64,000 nt of DNA from Rotaria sp. Silwood1 (GCA_905250075.1 CAJNOP010000343.1:108100-172099), one strand, 5' to 3'. Counted from the stretch's first letter, positions 12,590-24,575 are shown. Notes: generated from the sequence alone by a model not told the origin. Translations and numbers: made by a program.

Positions 12590-13859
12590 TCAAATTGAAT
12601 TGATGGCGATCCCATTCATAATCATCGTTGCCAAGCAATCCATTAGGCTTTATCGTATAAGGGTGATCAAGTACCCAATATTAGTGTTTTTAAGTAAGAT
12701 CAGATCGATTGACATAGTGAAGTTATCAAACAGAAAATAAATCATGTTCATTCACTGGTCAATAATAAGGATTTGGTAATATTGTCGATGACCATATTTG
12801 ACTACGCACAAAAAAGTATCAAGTTCTTGAACAAATGTTTTCGTACCACCAAGTAATTTAATAAGACGTGGCGTACTATGTGGAATAAAAAATCGATAAT
12901 GCCATGCATCATCTTCAACATAACGATTATCGAATGGATTAAGTCATTTGATTTCATTGGATGGACAAAAAAAATTTGTCGGCGGCTTTTCAAGCACAGA
13001 AAAATTTTGTTTTATTATCGAATGCATGTTCAAACCGTCGTGATCGATTATGATATTCTTGTGCTTCATCGATAAGACCTGCAGCATACATGACATTACT
13101 GATCGTCCAGTCATCATAGGCATAGCTAACTGTAAGTGATGCCGAACGATGATCCATTTCATATGGCACGTATTGATATTTTATATATGTAGGTGGATCA
13201 AAACAACTATCATGTGCTTGTACTTGATTGGCTACTTTTCTTAAGGCTTTGACAACTTGAATCGTATTGAGATGAATATCATGTTCATATTTTATGATTA
13301 AATCCCTCAATAAAATATCAGCATGTGAACCAATCATACTATTTGTGTATTCCTTGACGAACGGCCATTTTGGTAAATCACCACATTGCGCAACAATGAG
13401 CATAATCGAACGAATAATATCATTGGCTCGTTGTGAATCATGAAAAAGAATAAAGAAAGAAATTTATGTTCAGTGAGCAACCCATATGAATCGATCTTTA
13501 TAGATATGTTGCATATTATCAGGCTTAGTATGTATTTGATCGTCAAAACCTAAATAGATACCCTGCGACTAATTCCATGTAGTCGGACTCGACAGTGAAT
13601 GAACAATCGCAGTGTTGAATTTGATTACAGCTTCATTGAATGTATGCATATCCGTATATTGATAACCAGCATAATGCTGAAATCTAATTGGGATATCGAA
13701 TGCACCACTTGTAGCGGCATTGAGACGAAGTGCACCAAGAGGTAAACTACCTGCTTCATAATCAAAACTAACCGTTCCAATATACAAGTTAAGCGGCGGA
13801 AAGGTAATGGTAGATACTCTTGCTAGTAGAAATACTAGAGTAGACCATCGTACGATCAT
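12590..13859 (-). pseudogene. GH92 (alpha-1,2-mannosidase-like) pseudogene, internally deleted
   Basis: Blocks typical of glycoside hydrolase family 92 appear in order on the - strand. They are: a signal-like start (MIVRWSTLVFLLARV, ATG at 13859); LNLYIGT..GSLPLGALRLNAAT (N-terminal domain); FNTAIVHSLSSPTTW; YLGFDDQIH; a degraded WD-type segment; DLPKWPF..NSMIGSHADI; SYAYDDWTISN; FDNKTKFF; DDAWHYRFFIPHSTPRLIK; LPNPYY..NEHDLF; and GLLGNDDYEWD near 12625. The gene is broken. There is an in-frame TAG near 13570 and a TGA near 13470; a duplicated or shifted segment and stops at 12950-13000; a frameshift in the T run near 12815; and a TGA where a Trp is expected in the LPNPYY block. About 200-250 residues are missing between GYQYTD and FNEAVIKF. 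GH92 enzymes trim mannose from N-glycans and are mostly bacterial and fungal, so this is probably a decayed transferred gene. Confidence 0.85.
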
Positions 13860-14242
13860 ATTCGATGTTTTTAAATGAAATATATTCAGATTTACTTGGA
13901 TCAAATAATGAGAAAAACGACCAACTGACATTTTCAATGCAGCTGTCTTATTTCTTTCTTAAATAGAGACGTCTGATAAGACGCACTAATCTAGCTAGAG
14001 TCATCCGAACACCATGAAAAAATGATGATAAAAAGCCTTCTAAAGCTGTGCGTGTGTGGGTGAGCAAATAAGTGATTGAATAGGACACAATCTTTCACAG
14101 TCTTATCTAGATCCTAATTTAGTTTATTTATCATTAGACATAGTTAATACTCATGCAAAATTGCTTTTTAGTTTGATTGTCTCAAAAAGTAAAAGAATGA
14201 CAACATAAACGTATCCTTGATATAGTTATTTGCCATTGAAAC

Positions 14243-15451
14243 TTGTCTGATTCATTTATAAGTGCGACTGGATTTTTTCAGATATTTGGAGGCAAATACC
14301 AAAGTCCACTGAAATCTCATGGATTGAGCCATACAGAAGACTTCTCATATGGATCTGTAATGTCTGCCATGTGTGACGATATAATCCGTCTATCGAGTAC
14401 CTATGTGGTCATGGCTAATGCTCTTTGTCGGACTAATCGATTGAAAGATGATTTTGGGTCAACATGGCACAACATGTATGGCATGTCGTCGATGGTCATT
14501 GCATGGCTAAGCGCAGATGCTAGTATTTCACTCTCATTTATCAAACATGACAATGATTCGAAAAAGTTTAATGCAAGTCTATATGGACCACGATGGGCTT
14601 TGGATTATCCTCCACAGTAAAAGTGCCTACATCTTCTCTCATTTTCTTGATATTTCAAACGTCGGATAATACTGGACGGCTGACCCAGACGACCATATCA
14701 ACCGTTTACAGCCGTTCAGTTTCCTCTCTGGTAAGCTTTCAACAAGATGTTGTCGACGTCGAACTGGATTCATGCGACCGAAATGATTAAAGGACATTGT
14801 CATTACATGTAGACCGAAATGAACTCGCTTTTCACTTAGAATGATGACGAAAATGATTCGACCAGATAGTGTTCCATAAACCAGAGATAGTCAGTAAACT
14901 CAGAACGAAAGAGTGTAGTCATCATTGTATCCTTATTATTCATCAACGTTGACTCCTGATTGGTAGCTTCACAGCGTCATAATAGATCAAGTAGTTCGGC
15001 ACTGTTCATGCGATAGTCGCTCACAGAGCGCTAGCGTAGTACCAGATCGAAATTATTGATCAATAGACAGTGAATGTAATATAAGTCAATGTTTATTCTA
15101 CATAATTTATAGCTTTCAAACAGAACGTTTCTCGTGGCGAAATACAAACAAAAACTAAAAGCAACACAAGAAGCTGATGCCTTGAAAGTAAAGCGAAACT
15201 GGAGGCAATATGTGTTTGTTCGTCAAAATATAAGCCGATTCTTCGAATGAGCATGTAAGAAATCTTGTCAATTCAGCTCGTATTATTTTCGCGAATAGCT
15301 CATAAAAGTCTGCGAAACAGCCAAGCAATGAACGAGAAAAGAGAAAAACAGACACATATGTGAAATCAAAATGTGAAGGCATATGAGATGCCTGTATCAT
15401 TCTATCCCCCCAACGCAAATGTGAGTCTACGTACGATGCAAGATAAGGCAT
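14243..15451. other. Possible degraded coding remnants, identity unknown
   Basis: Overlapping open stretches occur on the + strand (14243-14620, 14593-14790) and the - strand (14240-14800, 15155-15451). The local composition is less AT-rich than the flanks, as in genic DNA. The - strand readings are interrupted by several stops. No family is identified with confidence. They could be the segment missing from the neighbouring GH92 pseudogene, rearranged, or another dead gene. Confidence 0.25.
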
Positions 15452-15459
15452 AAAGTATC

Positions 15460-16350
15460 AGCATATTGGAACAGATTGATCAATTAGAACACGAGGATGT
15501 GAGTGTGTATGAAGGGAAGCCCACTCATACATATACCTTCATGCAATTGGAAGATGGAATTAATTCTATCTTTCTTTCTCATCGACTTTCGCTATCAGCT
15601 GGTGAAAATTAAAATTAACTCTTCTATTACGAGGAATCGCCAATGAAGATGTCCATTTATTTATATATCAATGAGCACTTGCAATTCATAGTGGAAAACC
15701 TAGTTATCTTTAATTAGTTTTCATTAATAATGGAAAAGCTAGTTTGTAATGCCCGAAAAGGTTGTTTTCGCACAGCTGATAAACATGTTTTGTTATTGAT
15801 CCAACAAGTATAAATAATGAATTAAGAAAGAATGCTTTTTGAGATTTATTTTGAATTTAGATATACGATTAGTCCAATTTGAAGAATTTTCCTCAAATAT
15901 AAAGTTGGATGATCTTCAAAATAAAAGAAAACTTAGCTTTTGAAAAGTTATAATCAAACAAATCATGAGTAAAATTTTCTGTTTGTTGAATTTTTCTGTT
16001 TTATTTTTTTATTCAATAAGTCTTTGGCTTAAATATCACCTAGATCAAGAGATACGTGTCAATTGCGTCAGAAAAATACTAAAAACCGATGGAACTTATG
16101 AAGACTATTCCGAACCAAAAAGGAAAAGTCTAAAGACTTGAGTGTCGTGTGTATGAAAAAATACTCATATCCATCGAAATCTATATCCCAAAGCAGATAG
16201 GCTAACGATTTCTTTATGAATAGTTTAGAAAATTCGACTTGATTTTTAAGCACTATGGCTTGAAAAGCTCTTGTTTATTTTCTAGATAATTGCGATTCTT
16301 ATCCGACCGTTTCCTGATTAAGTCGAATAAGTACAACATACTATGTCAAG
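15460..16350. other. Intergenic, nothing recognised
   Basis: AT-rich sequence with a weak GTGAGTGTG...CCCACTCATAC pair near 15495-15540, reminiscent of the telomere-like foldbacks elsewhere. The short ORF at 16068-16253 has no supporting features. Confidence 0.4.
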
Positions 16351-16360
16351 TAGATCATAT

Positions 16361-17146
16361 TTATACACTTTCTTTAAGCCTGGAAAATGATGACGGTGCT
16401 GACTGAGATGCTGGATATTTTTGGGTATAAGAACGTGAAGTTTGTCTTCGGACGTACCCATGTGTATAATACATTGAGAAAATGATAAAATCATAGAATG
16501 CATGCGACAAAATGGCTGCAGGCAATCCATAATTCATCATAATCCAAAATTCAAAAAATCCAATATACCATGAATTCAAACAACCAAATAATCCAAGATA
16601 TACATGCTGATCACGAAAAGCTGCGTTTGTTATAATAGCACTGGATCCGATTGACCAATGAGCCTGATCATATAATAACCATCCTAATCTTTTAAAGAAA
16701 ATCAAGTTTATCAAATGTGCTTCATAATTTATATAGAACCAGCGACATAATCCAACGAGACAAAAATTCGTTATTTTACATGCTATAATATTCGAATAAA
16801 AATACAGCCATCGATATAAAATTTCTTCAATTACACCGATTAATAAAGAATCAATCAAACATTTGAATAATGTTGATCCTTCATTTGCATATTCGGCGTA
16901 ATTAATAGTTTTCTCTAATGTAGTTTGATTGCTTAATAGGAGAAATAATGTAGTAGCAACAAAACCCCAAAAAAATATTGGCCATGATTGGCAGAGACCA
17001 TCAATGATGCCTTCATAGTGCCAATAATAAAATAATGGCAATTCAGTAGCTGTAGGAAACAGAAAACTAATAATCAGCAATGTGAATAACATTATTCCAA
17101 TATAAAAAAGAAGAATCACACCTGGTATGTATCGTGACAGGTCCAT
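16361..17146 (-). CDS. CPBP-family intramembrane metalloprotease (CAAX protease/Abi type, 261 aa)
   Basis: An intronless, strongly hydrophobic protein with several membrane spans. All three hallmark motifs of the CPBP (Abi) family are present in order: EEILYR (EExxxR, residues 107-112), FRDQH (FxxxH, 177-181) and HAFYD (HxxxD, 215-219), each in or beside a membrane segment. In this family the glutamates and histidines activate water for cleavage inside the membrane; eukaryotic relatives include RCE1, which trims prenylated CAAX proteins. The short motifs and length resemble bacterial-type CPBP proteins more than RCE1, and no intron is seen, so horizontal acquisition is plausible. The polar C-terminal tail (residues about 232-261) is Ser/Arg-rich. 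The substrate cannot be inferred. The start is the first ATG of the frame, just before a signal-like hydrophobic segment. Confidence 0.85.
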   Translation of the reverse strand: MDLSRYIPGVILLFYIGIMLFTLLIISFLFPTATELPLFYYWHYEGIIDGLCQSWPIFFWGFVATTLFLLLSNQTTLEKTINYAEYANEGSTLFKCLIDSLLIGVIEEILYRWLYFYSNIIACKITNFCLVGLCRWFYINYEAHLINLIFFKRLGWLLYDQAHWSIGSSAIITNAAFRDQHVYLGLFGCLNSWYIGFFEFWIMMNYGLPAAILSHAFYDFIIFSMYYTHGYVRRQTSRSYTQKYPASQSAPSSFSRLKESV

Positions 17147-17159
17147 TTGCTTTAATCAA

Positions 17160-19720
17160 GTTAAATTTAATTGATTATCTTTTTGATAGTCAATAATAAA
17201 GTAATAAATTTTGAAACTGGAAATATTAGAAAACAAAAAGTCACTTGGTATGGAAATATCAATAGATAATAATTATCTGTTAAAAGCCTCTAAAAGTTAA
17301 TTTTTTTGGGTGTCGCTGCGAATGTGAGTGTCACCGTTGATATAACTCTTTATGTACATCCAGATATACCTACACACACCCACATGCATATTCTTTTTAG
17401 CATTTTCTCTTTCTATTATAATCTATTGGGAACGATCGTTCTCATTTACCATCTTCTGTTGTGATTCTTAAGAAGAATACAACAAAGAATAAGAAAAATT
17501 TATGTCTCACCCTGTAAATGAAAATGAAAAAATCAAGTACTCTTACAGTTAGTTCGAAATGTGTATGTTTAAAATAAACACGTCAACACTGTCTTCATGA
17601 TAGTTGAATGTTAGACCAGTATAAAATCGTATTATAGATTGTTCCTCTTATAGCATGGATTCTTGGTGGTCTCTCTTTTGTTACTGTATGTCATGTTCTC
17701 TAAATATTCTGTGTGAACGTTTATGTGATTGGTGACTTTCTTCATATTTCTTTTTCTTTTCGTTCATGACCGTTGGATCTCTGCTCACTGACATACAAAG
17801 ATGCATGAATAGAGCGAAAGATTTACTTGAAGTTCGAGCATAACCAAATAATGCAGAGATATCCGTTACTAAAATTATGGCATTTGATTAATGAAAAAAT
17901 TAGAATAACTTAAAAGAAACTAAACACTATGTAGCACTTTTTTTTGGCAATGCAAGTAATGAAAATGACCAACGAAATTTCGTATCATTCTTTGTGTATA
18001 TAAAGTAATTCGAGTAGAATGAAAAATTTTCGAAAACCTTCGTAAAATGTTCTGTGCCTTATACATATCTGCGCGTGGTAGTACGAAATAGTTATTTATA
18101 TGAATACTGATTCGTTGAAAACACATAGAAAGAACTTTCAGAATGTTGTCTTTGCCACGAATCAACTTTAGTTGAAGTCTAGATCAATCTAAGAATTTTT
18201 AGAGTTCGCTAGTGTTCTGAATCGATTTTTAATTTTTCTTAGCAAGCTACGATCAAAAGAAAAAAGAAAAACATTTAGGCTTAGGCTTTTTAAGTAGTAT
18301 TTTTCTTTTATCCATATATAATTGTCTTCGATTTTAGTGAGGATCAGATATACTATGTAAGTATAAACATATAATATGCCGTTAAATGATGAAAAGTTAT
18401 TTTCCAGTCCAAAAAAATGAAGAATGTTTTAGCTTATGTATTTCCTGTGGTCCAATAATGGCTGATTTCGTTTGGAACTTACCACTCCAAAAATTCAAAA
18501 TTTTACTTCATTTCTTCATTAAAATACTTTCGAAAATCATTTTCTCATATCGATGCAGAAGTGATCGGTAGATACATTACATTATGAATAAGTGAGAATG
18601 AATACTCTGTCGACAAAAAAGCATCTGTATCCTTACCTGTTTATACTTCTACTGAATTAGTATCATCATACATATCATGCGTATATACTGGTTTTTTGTG
18701 CGCATCGCTTTCCAACTACCATCGTCATCATCATCAGATATAATACTTCCTTTTTCCAACCAAATATGTACGCTTTCGTATTTTTTTTTCTGTCATTTAC
18801 CTTTCTCTATTCATATTGCGTTCTTTTTTTTGTGACGGTATAGTACGTATGCTTTTTTTTTTCGTTTCTAACAGAGAGGTTAAGTTTGCCCATTGCAAAG
18901 AACCGTGAGGATACTAATATCATTTCTGTAGCTTTACAAAACAAGCAAGTGAGTCGTTTAATATAATCAGAAGTACAATGAAAGAAAGAATACACTTAAT
19001 ATAAAGATAGCTTGTAAAAACACCAAAATGATACATAATAAATTCTCTACCAATCATTACTTATGATAATTTGAATAACAATAAGTAAAATGAGAAAAAT
19101 GTAACAATATAAGAGTCTTACGCAGGCATTTCATCTTAGTATATTTCATGTTTTTACTTAGAACAAAAAAATCTTGGTCGAATAAAAATGAATTACAAGG
19201 TAATAGCAGCTTTCATACAAGGCTTGATCTTCTTTCTTGATCTACACTTTTGTACTTTTACTTCGTAAGAGCTAAATTCAGGAAACACCCATTCAAGAAA
19301 AACAGATATGGTTTCTGTTGGATGAGATCTGCAATGACCGAGGAATTGTTACGAACAATTCTAGTAAATAGATTTGTAAAATGAATATGTGTTAGTAGTT
19401 CTATCGATTATTAGTCCACAGGTTAGTTATTTCGTTATTTTAGCATCGTACCATCTGTGTAAAATGTGAAATGTTTCTCGACTTAATGCTTTCAGTTGTT
19501 TCTTTTTAGTGTTAGATAAGATTGAATATTATATTCAAAATAGATTGATAGTGTAGACTAATATGAGTGAAAATAACAGCCATTGTGCTGTTGGAGAAAA
19601 AGAATCGATAAAAGAAATTTAATAATAAGTGGAAATTATGTATTGTATTTTACAGAACGATACTGATTGTATATGAAAATAATATTTTTCCAATACTTTC
19701 CGTGTTGGAATTGATTTTTG
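17160..19720. other. Intergenic, no gene recognised; one weak telomere-like foldback
   Basis: AT-rich sequence. Around 17305-17395 a G-rich tract (GGGTGTCGCTGCGAATGTGAG) is followed by a C-rich one (CTACACACACCCACATGC), in the order of the stronger foldbacks elsewhere. Short ORFs (17920-18165, 18386-18571, 18807-18995) lack domains. Confidence 0.4.
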
Positions 19721-19794
19721 TATGTGATTCTCAGTTATGAATCAGTCTTAGTGCATCAATACTTAAAAAATGTCGTCGTCTACATTTTGCTAAT

Positions 19795-20005
19795 AAAACT
19801 AAGCTTTCTCCCGAACGGAGAAAGATTTTCCCAGGAAGAAGTGAAACGCTGAAAATGCCGTTTAAACTGTCATAATCACCCGTTCTGTTAGGAAGCGGTG
19901 ATAAACGGCAAGAAAAAAAGTGATCATCACTTTTCTTCCCGTTTTTACGTCTAGTCACCGTTTTCAAGCGTTATTCACATTAAATAGTCTCTGAAACGGT
20001 TAAAT
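19795..20005. repeat. Degenerate short-word island, word CCGTTT/AAACGG
   Basis: About 200 bases in which AACGG, CCGTTT and close variants recur in both orientations (CCCGAACGG, GCCGTTTAAAC, ACCCGTTCTG, AAACGGC, CCCGTTTTTACG, ACCGTTTTCAAGCG, GAAACGG). It includes a perfect palindrome, AAAAGTGATCATCACTTTT. No period is fixed and no gene is seen. Confidence 0.5.
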
Positions 20006-20821
20006 AAGTCATTTTCTTCTTCGTAAAAGATAGTGAGAAATGTTTATGATCATCTTTCCCAACGAAAACAGCTGTACATGCTCAAAGTAGATTAATCTTT
20101 TTTTTGGGACTGTTTTCCATAATTATTTATATTCTCGTGAATTTGTGTTTTTTATTGTTTCACAGTACGCGTGAAAGACATTTAGTCCGTTTGGAGCTTT
20201 CATTTATCTTTTGATCTGCTGAATTACTTCAAAAAAGTATTCGCTGTAGATTTAATTATGTGAAAAAGAGTTCCTTTGATTAAAGTAAGAATCCGCATAA
20301 CATTGACATCATATGAATCAAAATCATGTGTTGGTGCGAACATTAGAATATTGAAAAAATACAGGATGATTTTATTGATTTAAAGTCTCAATTTTCACAT
20401 TGAAATCCTAATTTTTTGATTATGTTCAAAGTTCGAAACGTACGATAAATTATAAGTTCCTAATATTCTCAAACATAAAATTGCTGCATTAGAGTTTTCA
20501 TCACAAATTATCAACTCATCAGTATATGAGCTAATTGAAACTCGTTTTATGACAAGTAATACAACATTATTAATTATGAGCTACATAATCCAATTAGAAA
20601 CTCTAGCCAAGTCAAAGAAGAGTAATATTTCAGTTAATATATATTCGACAAATGTATGTGGCATAAACAGAACGGATTTCATATGCTTAGTAATTGATTG
20701 TTAGTCTTAATCAAATTGGAGAGATAGAAAAGCAAAGGGAGGAAAAGAAAAATTTAAGTCAAGAAGTAAAAGAAAAAAAGACAGCGAGGAGGAAGGAAAA
20801 AAGAGAAAATAAATTGGTCCA

Positions 20822-20847
20822 ACACATTCATTCATTCATTCATTCGA
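20822..20847 (+). repeat. CATT microsatellite
   Basis: Five to six perfect CATT units at ACATTCATTCATTCATTCAT. Ordinary simple repeat. Confidence 0.9.
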
Positions 20848-21261
20848 TGAAGATTGCTCAATAAGTAAACATCACTTCTGCGAGCGATGTGAATGCACAC
20901 AAAGATAAGATATATGAATGATATCTGAATTTAATCAAAACTACTATTCAGATTACGAAGAAATTCACATATTTACTGTATACGAATTATGAATAAGGAT
21001 TTTCATTGACCGTTGGTCGGGCTTAGAAAACATGAGCAAAAAGATTCAGATAACTCTAATAGAAGAAGTCTTCAGAATTGAACGATGTAAAGGATTTAGT
21101 TTCACCTTACGTTTTGCGTTTATTTTTGCTTTGTCTTAGGATAGTATTTGTGGAAAACTTTCTGGTACATTCCATCGAGATAGTTGACAAAATACGATAT
21201 TCGTAGAAAAAATATATAATATAGAACTTATTTGTCATTTGGTAGCACCACATTCCATAAT

Positions 21262-21662
21262 AAAATCATTAGTGACACTAAGCTGCTATTTAACATTTTT
21301 TTTCAACTGATTTATTAAGATCAATCAGTGTGACGTTTCGTTCTAACTAAGAACATTATTAAACACAAATAAATAGACAGAAGAAGAATATATATAAGAG
21401 TAAAATAATGTCATCGTTTTTTATTCTATTGTTTTAAACATTCCAATGCAGACGGATCAATTTTACTCCCCCGCGTATTGAAATGTTTAAAACAATAGAA
21501 TAAAAAACGAAGACATTATTTTACTCTTATATATATTCTTCTTCTGTATATTTATTTGTGTTTGATAATGTTCTTAGTTAGAACGAAACGTCACACTGAT
21601 TGATCTTAATAAATTAGTTGAAAAAACAATGTTAAATAGCTTAGTTTCATTAATGATTTCAT
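21262..21662. repeat. Foldback element, arms about 180 bp
   Basis: Two near-identical inverted arms (about 21262-21442 and 21482-21662) surround a spacer of about 40 bases with a GC-rich core (ACTCCCCCGCG). Matching landmarks include GTGTGACGTTTCGTTCTAAC on the left and its complement on the right, and the arm tip ATTGTTTTAAACATT against AATGTTTAAAACAAT. No coding capacity. It is consistent with a MITE or foldback element. Arm identity is high, so it is recent or kept by conversion. No clear target-site duplication was found by eye. Confidence 0.85.
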
Positions 21663-22404
21663 TTTAGAGCTTGTTATTTTACTGAGTTCGTCGTCGATTG
21701 AAACTTACGCGAAGAAACTTTAATTTTTTATGTCTTATACCATAAAAAGAATATAATGCTGAGTATATATTCCGTTTTCAGTATAAATCTTAAAAGAACA
21801 ACTAGATGATAAATAGGCGTAAGTCATAAAGATTACAGTAATCAAATAAAAAACTTAGCTACTCTATTAACTTTTGTAGCAATAAATTACTTTTTATCTA
21901 CGACAGATGACTGTTAAAGAATGAGAAAAAAAATAGTCTCAACAATGAATAAATTTTAGAAGTACGTCAATGGTGTTGCTGTTCAATATTTTGTTTTGAT
22001 AAAATATGCCAAAAAATTGACATCGTTTTATCTATGGTATTTTTCCTCTAGAATTTTTCGTTTGTCGTATCAATTCATTGATTCTTCTTAAAAATCTAAG
22101 TTTCACTATCACATACATATCTGATACTAATAAACTGATTTAGATTCTTCTTTCATTATTCATCGAAATCATCATAAATCACAACTTTGTAACTAATTAT
22201 ATATTTCTCCATAGGTATTAGCACAAACTAGACTTGAGAATTCATAACGAAAACTTGGGAAGATTTCGATAGAATAGTTATCAGATGTAAGACAAACGCA
22301 TCATCCTTAAGCGATTGACAAATTTCTAATTACCTACGAAGAGTATAGAAAAAAAAACTTTAAAAAACGATCGATGTGTCAGAAAGAGTGTAGTCAGATT
22401 TTTG

Positions 22405-22725
22405 TAATATCTAAACGCATTCTAATGAGTAGGTCTCATTTTGTTTTTGAAAAAGCAGAAATTAAATATTCAACAAGTTAAAATATTTATTTAACGAAAT
22501 GAAAGTTTATGCATCTTTAAAACATAAGGCATGCGTAGAAGTCTTTTGAACAAATATCAAAACAAAAATAAAAGTTTGTAGAAAAGACTTCTACTCATCT
22601 CTTATATTATATAGATACCGAACTTTCATTTCTTTAAATAAATATTTTAACTTGTTAAAGATTTAACTTATGCTTTTTCGAAAACAAAATGAGACCTACC
22701 CATTGGAATGTATTAAGATATTGAG
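22405..22725. repeat. Foldback element, arms about 150 bp
   Basis: Inverted arms (about 22405-22560 and 22570-22725). Landmarks are GTAGGTCTCATTTTGTTTT, AACAAGTTAAAATATTTATT and GTAGAAGTCTTTT on the left, with complements on the right. The arms are more diverged than in the element at 21.3 kb. No ORF. Probably a non-autonomous foldback or MITE. Confidence 0.8.
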
Positions 22726-22869
22726 AAAAAGAACGAACGTGTATTGTCCATCATCAAATTAATAAAATTAGATGAATGGTCAAGTTACCAGCAAGACGAA
22801 GATGATTCTTGAATATTAAACCTTTTTTTCAAGTAAAGAATCGTTTACGACAGATGAAATAATGAAAAA

Positions 22870-23045
22870 TTATGGTTTTAACGTCAACAAATCACTATTT
22901 ATGACATTTACAATTCGACGTTTAAACGACAAGAACATAATATTACTTTATGACATACAAAATCGTTTTTTGTGATAAACACGTAATTTGGTCAATATAT
23001 CATCGTTTAAACAATGTGACATTAAACATCGTTTTAACGGCAGAA
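22870..23045. repeat. Degenerate short-word island, palindromic word CGTTTAAACG
   Basis: ACGTTTAAACG, ATCGTTTAAAC, AAATCGTTTTTTG, TTAAACATCG and ATCGTTTTAACGG recur among spaced TATGACAT copies. The word is a palindrome around TTTAAA. No gene. Confidence 0.55.
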
Positions 23046-23150
23046 CAGCGTTTCCTCAACTAACTGGGATTTTGCTTGATTTTTTTTAAGATTTAACTCA
23101 GCGATACAAGTTTCAGAAAGAGTCAAACTTTGTAGCAAACGGTCCAGTTT

Positions 23151-23221
23151 TGGGTGTGGGTATGAGTGTGAGATGGGTGTGGGTAGGTTTGTATAGCACT
23201 TCTTTGGCTACACCCACACTC
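23151..23221. repeat. Telomere-like foldback (TGTGGG ... CCCACA)
   Basis: A G-rich tract of degenerate TGTGGG units (23151-23190: TGGGTGTGGGTATGAGTGTG, GGGTGTGGGTAGG) is followed after about 18 bases by TACACCCACACTC. The G-strand and C-strand tracts are complementary and could fold. The repeat matches the known bdelloid telomere unit, but here it is internal and inverted. Confidence 0.75.
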
Positions 23222-23234
23222 TGAAAAAAAATGG

Positions 23235-24425
23235 TACCGTAAAAAACCTTTTTCTACAACGAAATCGAAACTTTTTTAAAGGTTTTGTAAAAACCCAAGG
23301 TAAGTGCAAAATGATTGTCAAAACTCTAAGTACATTTTTTGAAGATTTCAGAAGTATCTTATTAAACCTCAAAAGTGTTTCGATTTCGTTGCAAAATTCG
23401 AAATCTTTATTAAGTTCCGTATGATGTACGAAACTTGTTTTAAGTTTCGAATTTTGTACGGAACCATTTTTAAGTTCCGTAGAGCGCACGAAACTATCTT
23501 TGGTTTCGTATGGTACCTTATGTTTTTTTAGAGCACGTGCACGCACAACCACTCACACACACCCCACATCCGTACTATTGCACCCAATTGCAGCGAATCC
23601 TGCGTAAGTTTAGTTTTGCCTGTGACACGTACATCGTCAAGATTCACACAATGAGGCAGAAGTTATACAGACAAGACAAAAAAGAAGGCACATGAAGTGC
23701 AACGAATATTACTGAGTCGTTTCATAGTATGATGAAAAAACATCGAAGTAACGATGTTTTTTTTTGCTCTTCCTACCACAAACTTCAATGATTAGATAGC
23801 AATCTAATGAAAAATGAAAAATAAATAACGAATGATGCTCTTCTTGCGAAACTCAGCGAAGGAGAGAGTATGTCTCATACATTGTCATTAAAGTTTTTTC
23901 ACGAACGAGAGCAAAAGAAAAAGTTGCAAAAAATATCAATACAAATAATGATGCTGTTGTTTTTTTCTATTCATTCGATCAGACGTCCCTACCATATAAA
24001 TATTTTTCCTCTATCTCTTGTTTTACACCATAATATTTTCAACAAAAACCAGGTAGGACTCGTCCTTGATGGTTAATAAAAAGCAGAACATTTTGCGTAG
24101 TAGATAAAAAAGAAACACTCCAAAAAAGAAAAGGTTTTTTACCGAACCTAAAAAGGCTCTTATTTTGGGCACACGGTAAGATCCTTTTTTGGTTTCGTAA
24201 AAGCTGAGGTTCAGTACCAAACCATATTTGGAAAACTGAAATAAAGGTTTCGTATAATAGATTTCGTGCTGATCCTTTTTAGCAAACTGAAAATAAAGTT
24301 CCGTCAACAAGGTTCCGTACTGAACCTATACAAGAAACAAAAAAAAAGATTCCGTATAGATAGTTTTCTGCTAAACCTTTATTACAAATTGAAACAGAAG
24401 GTTTCGTACATAATGATACACACCA
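23235..24425. repeat. Degenerate short-word island, word GGTTTCGTA/TACGAAACC
   Basis: Variants of GGTTTCGTA, GTTCCGTA, TACGAAAC and AAACCTTT recur in both orientations at 23240-23520 and again at 24120-24420. A GC-poor stretch lies between. Long open frames here (for example on the - strand at 23208-23552) are by-products of the repeat. The first block is bounded by a G-rich telomere-like tract on the left (23151) and a C-rich one on the right (23529-23572). Confidence 0.6.
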
Positions 24426-24438
24426 AACATGTTTTGAA

Positions 24439-24575
24439 TCGTCCACCCAGTCACTAATTTAGTTTAAAATCAAACCTACTAATAATTTTCAGTTTTGAAT
24501 CAATCTGGATTGATTTTAAACTGAAAGTCATCAGTAGGCTTGATTTTAAATTAAATTAGTGACTGGTTGGACGGC
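24439..24575. repeat. Short foldback (MITE-like), arms about 58 bp
   Basis: GTCCACCCAGTCACTAATTTA at the left is mirrored by TAAATTAGTGACTGGTTGGAC at the right. The inner parts TTTAAAATCAAACCTACTA and TAGTAGGCTTGATTTTAAA-like sequence also pair. The centre is GAATCAATCTGGATTGATTTT. Further copies of the AATCAATCTATAATAGAAAA motif follow to about 24760. Confidence 0.75.

Noticed and set aside
23208-23552. 114 aa - strand ORF with repeated short phrases
   Set aside because: The phrases follow the TACGAAACC word; the ORF is a by-product of the repeat island.
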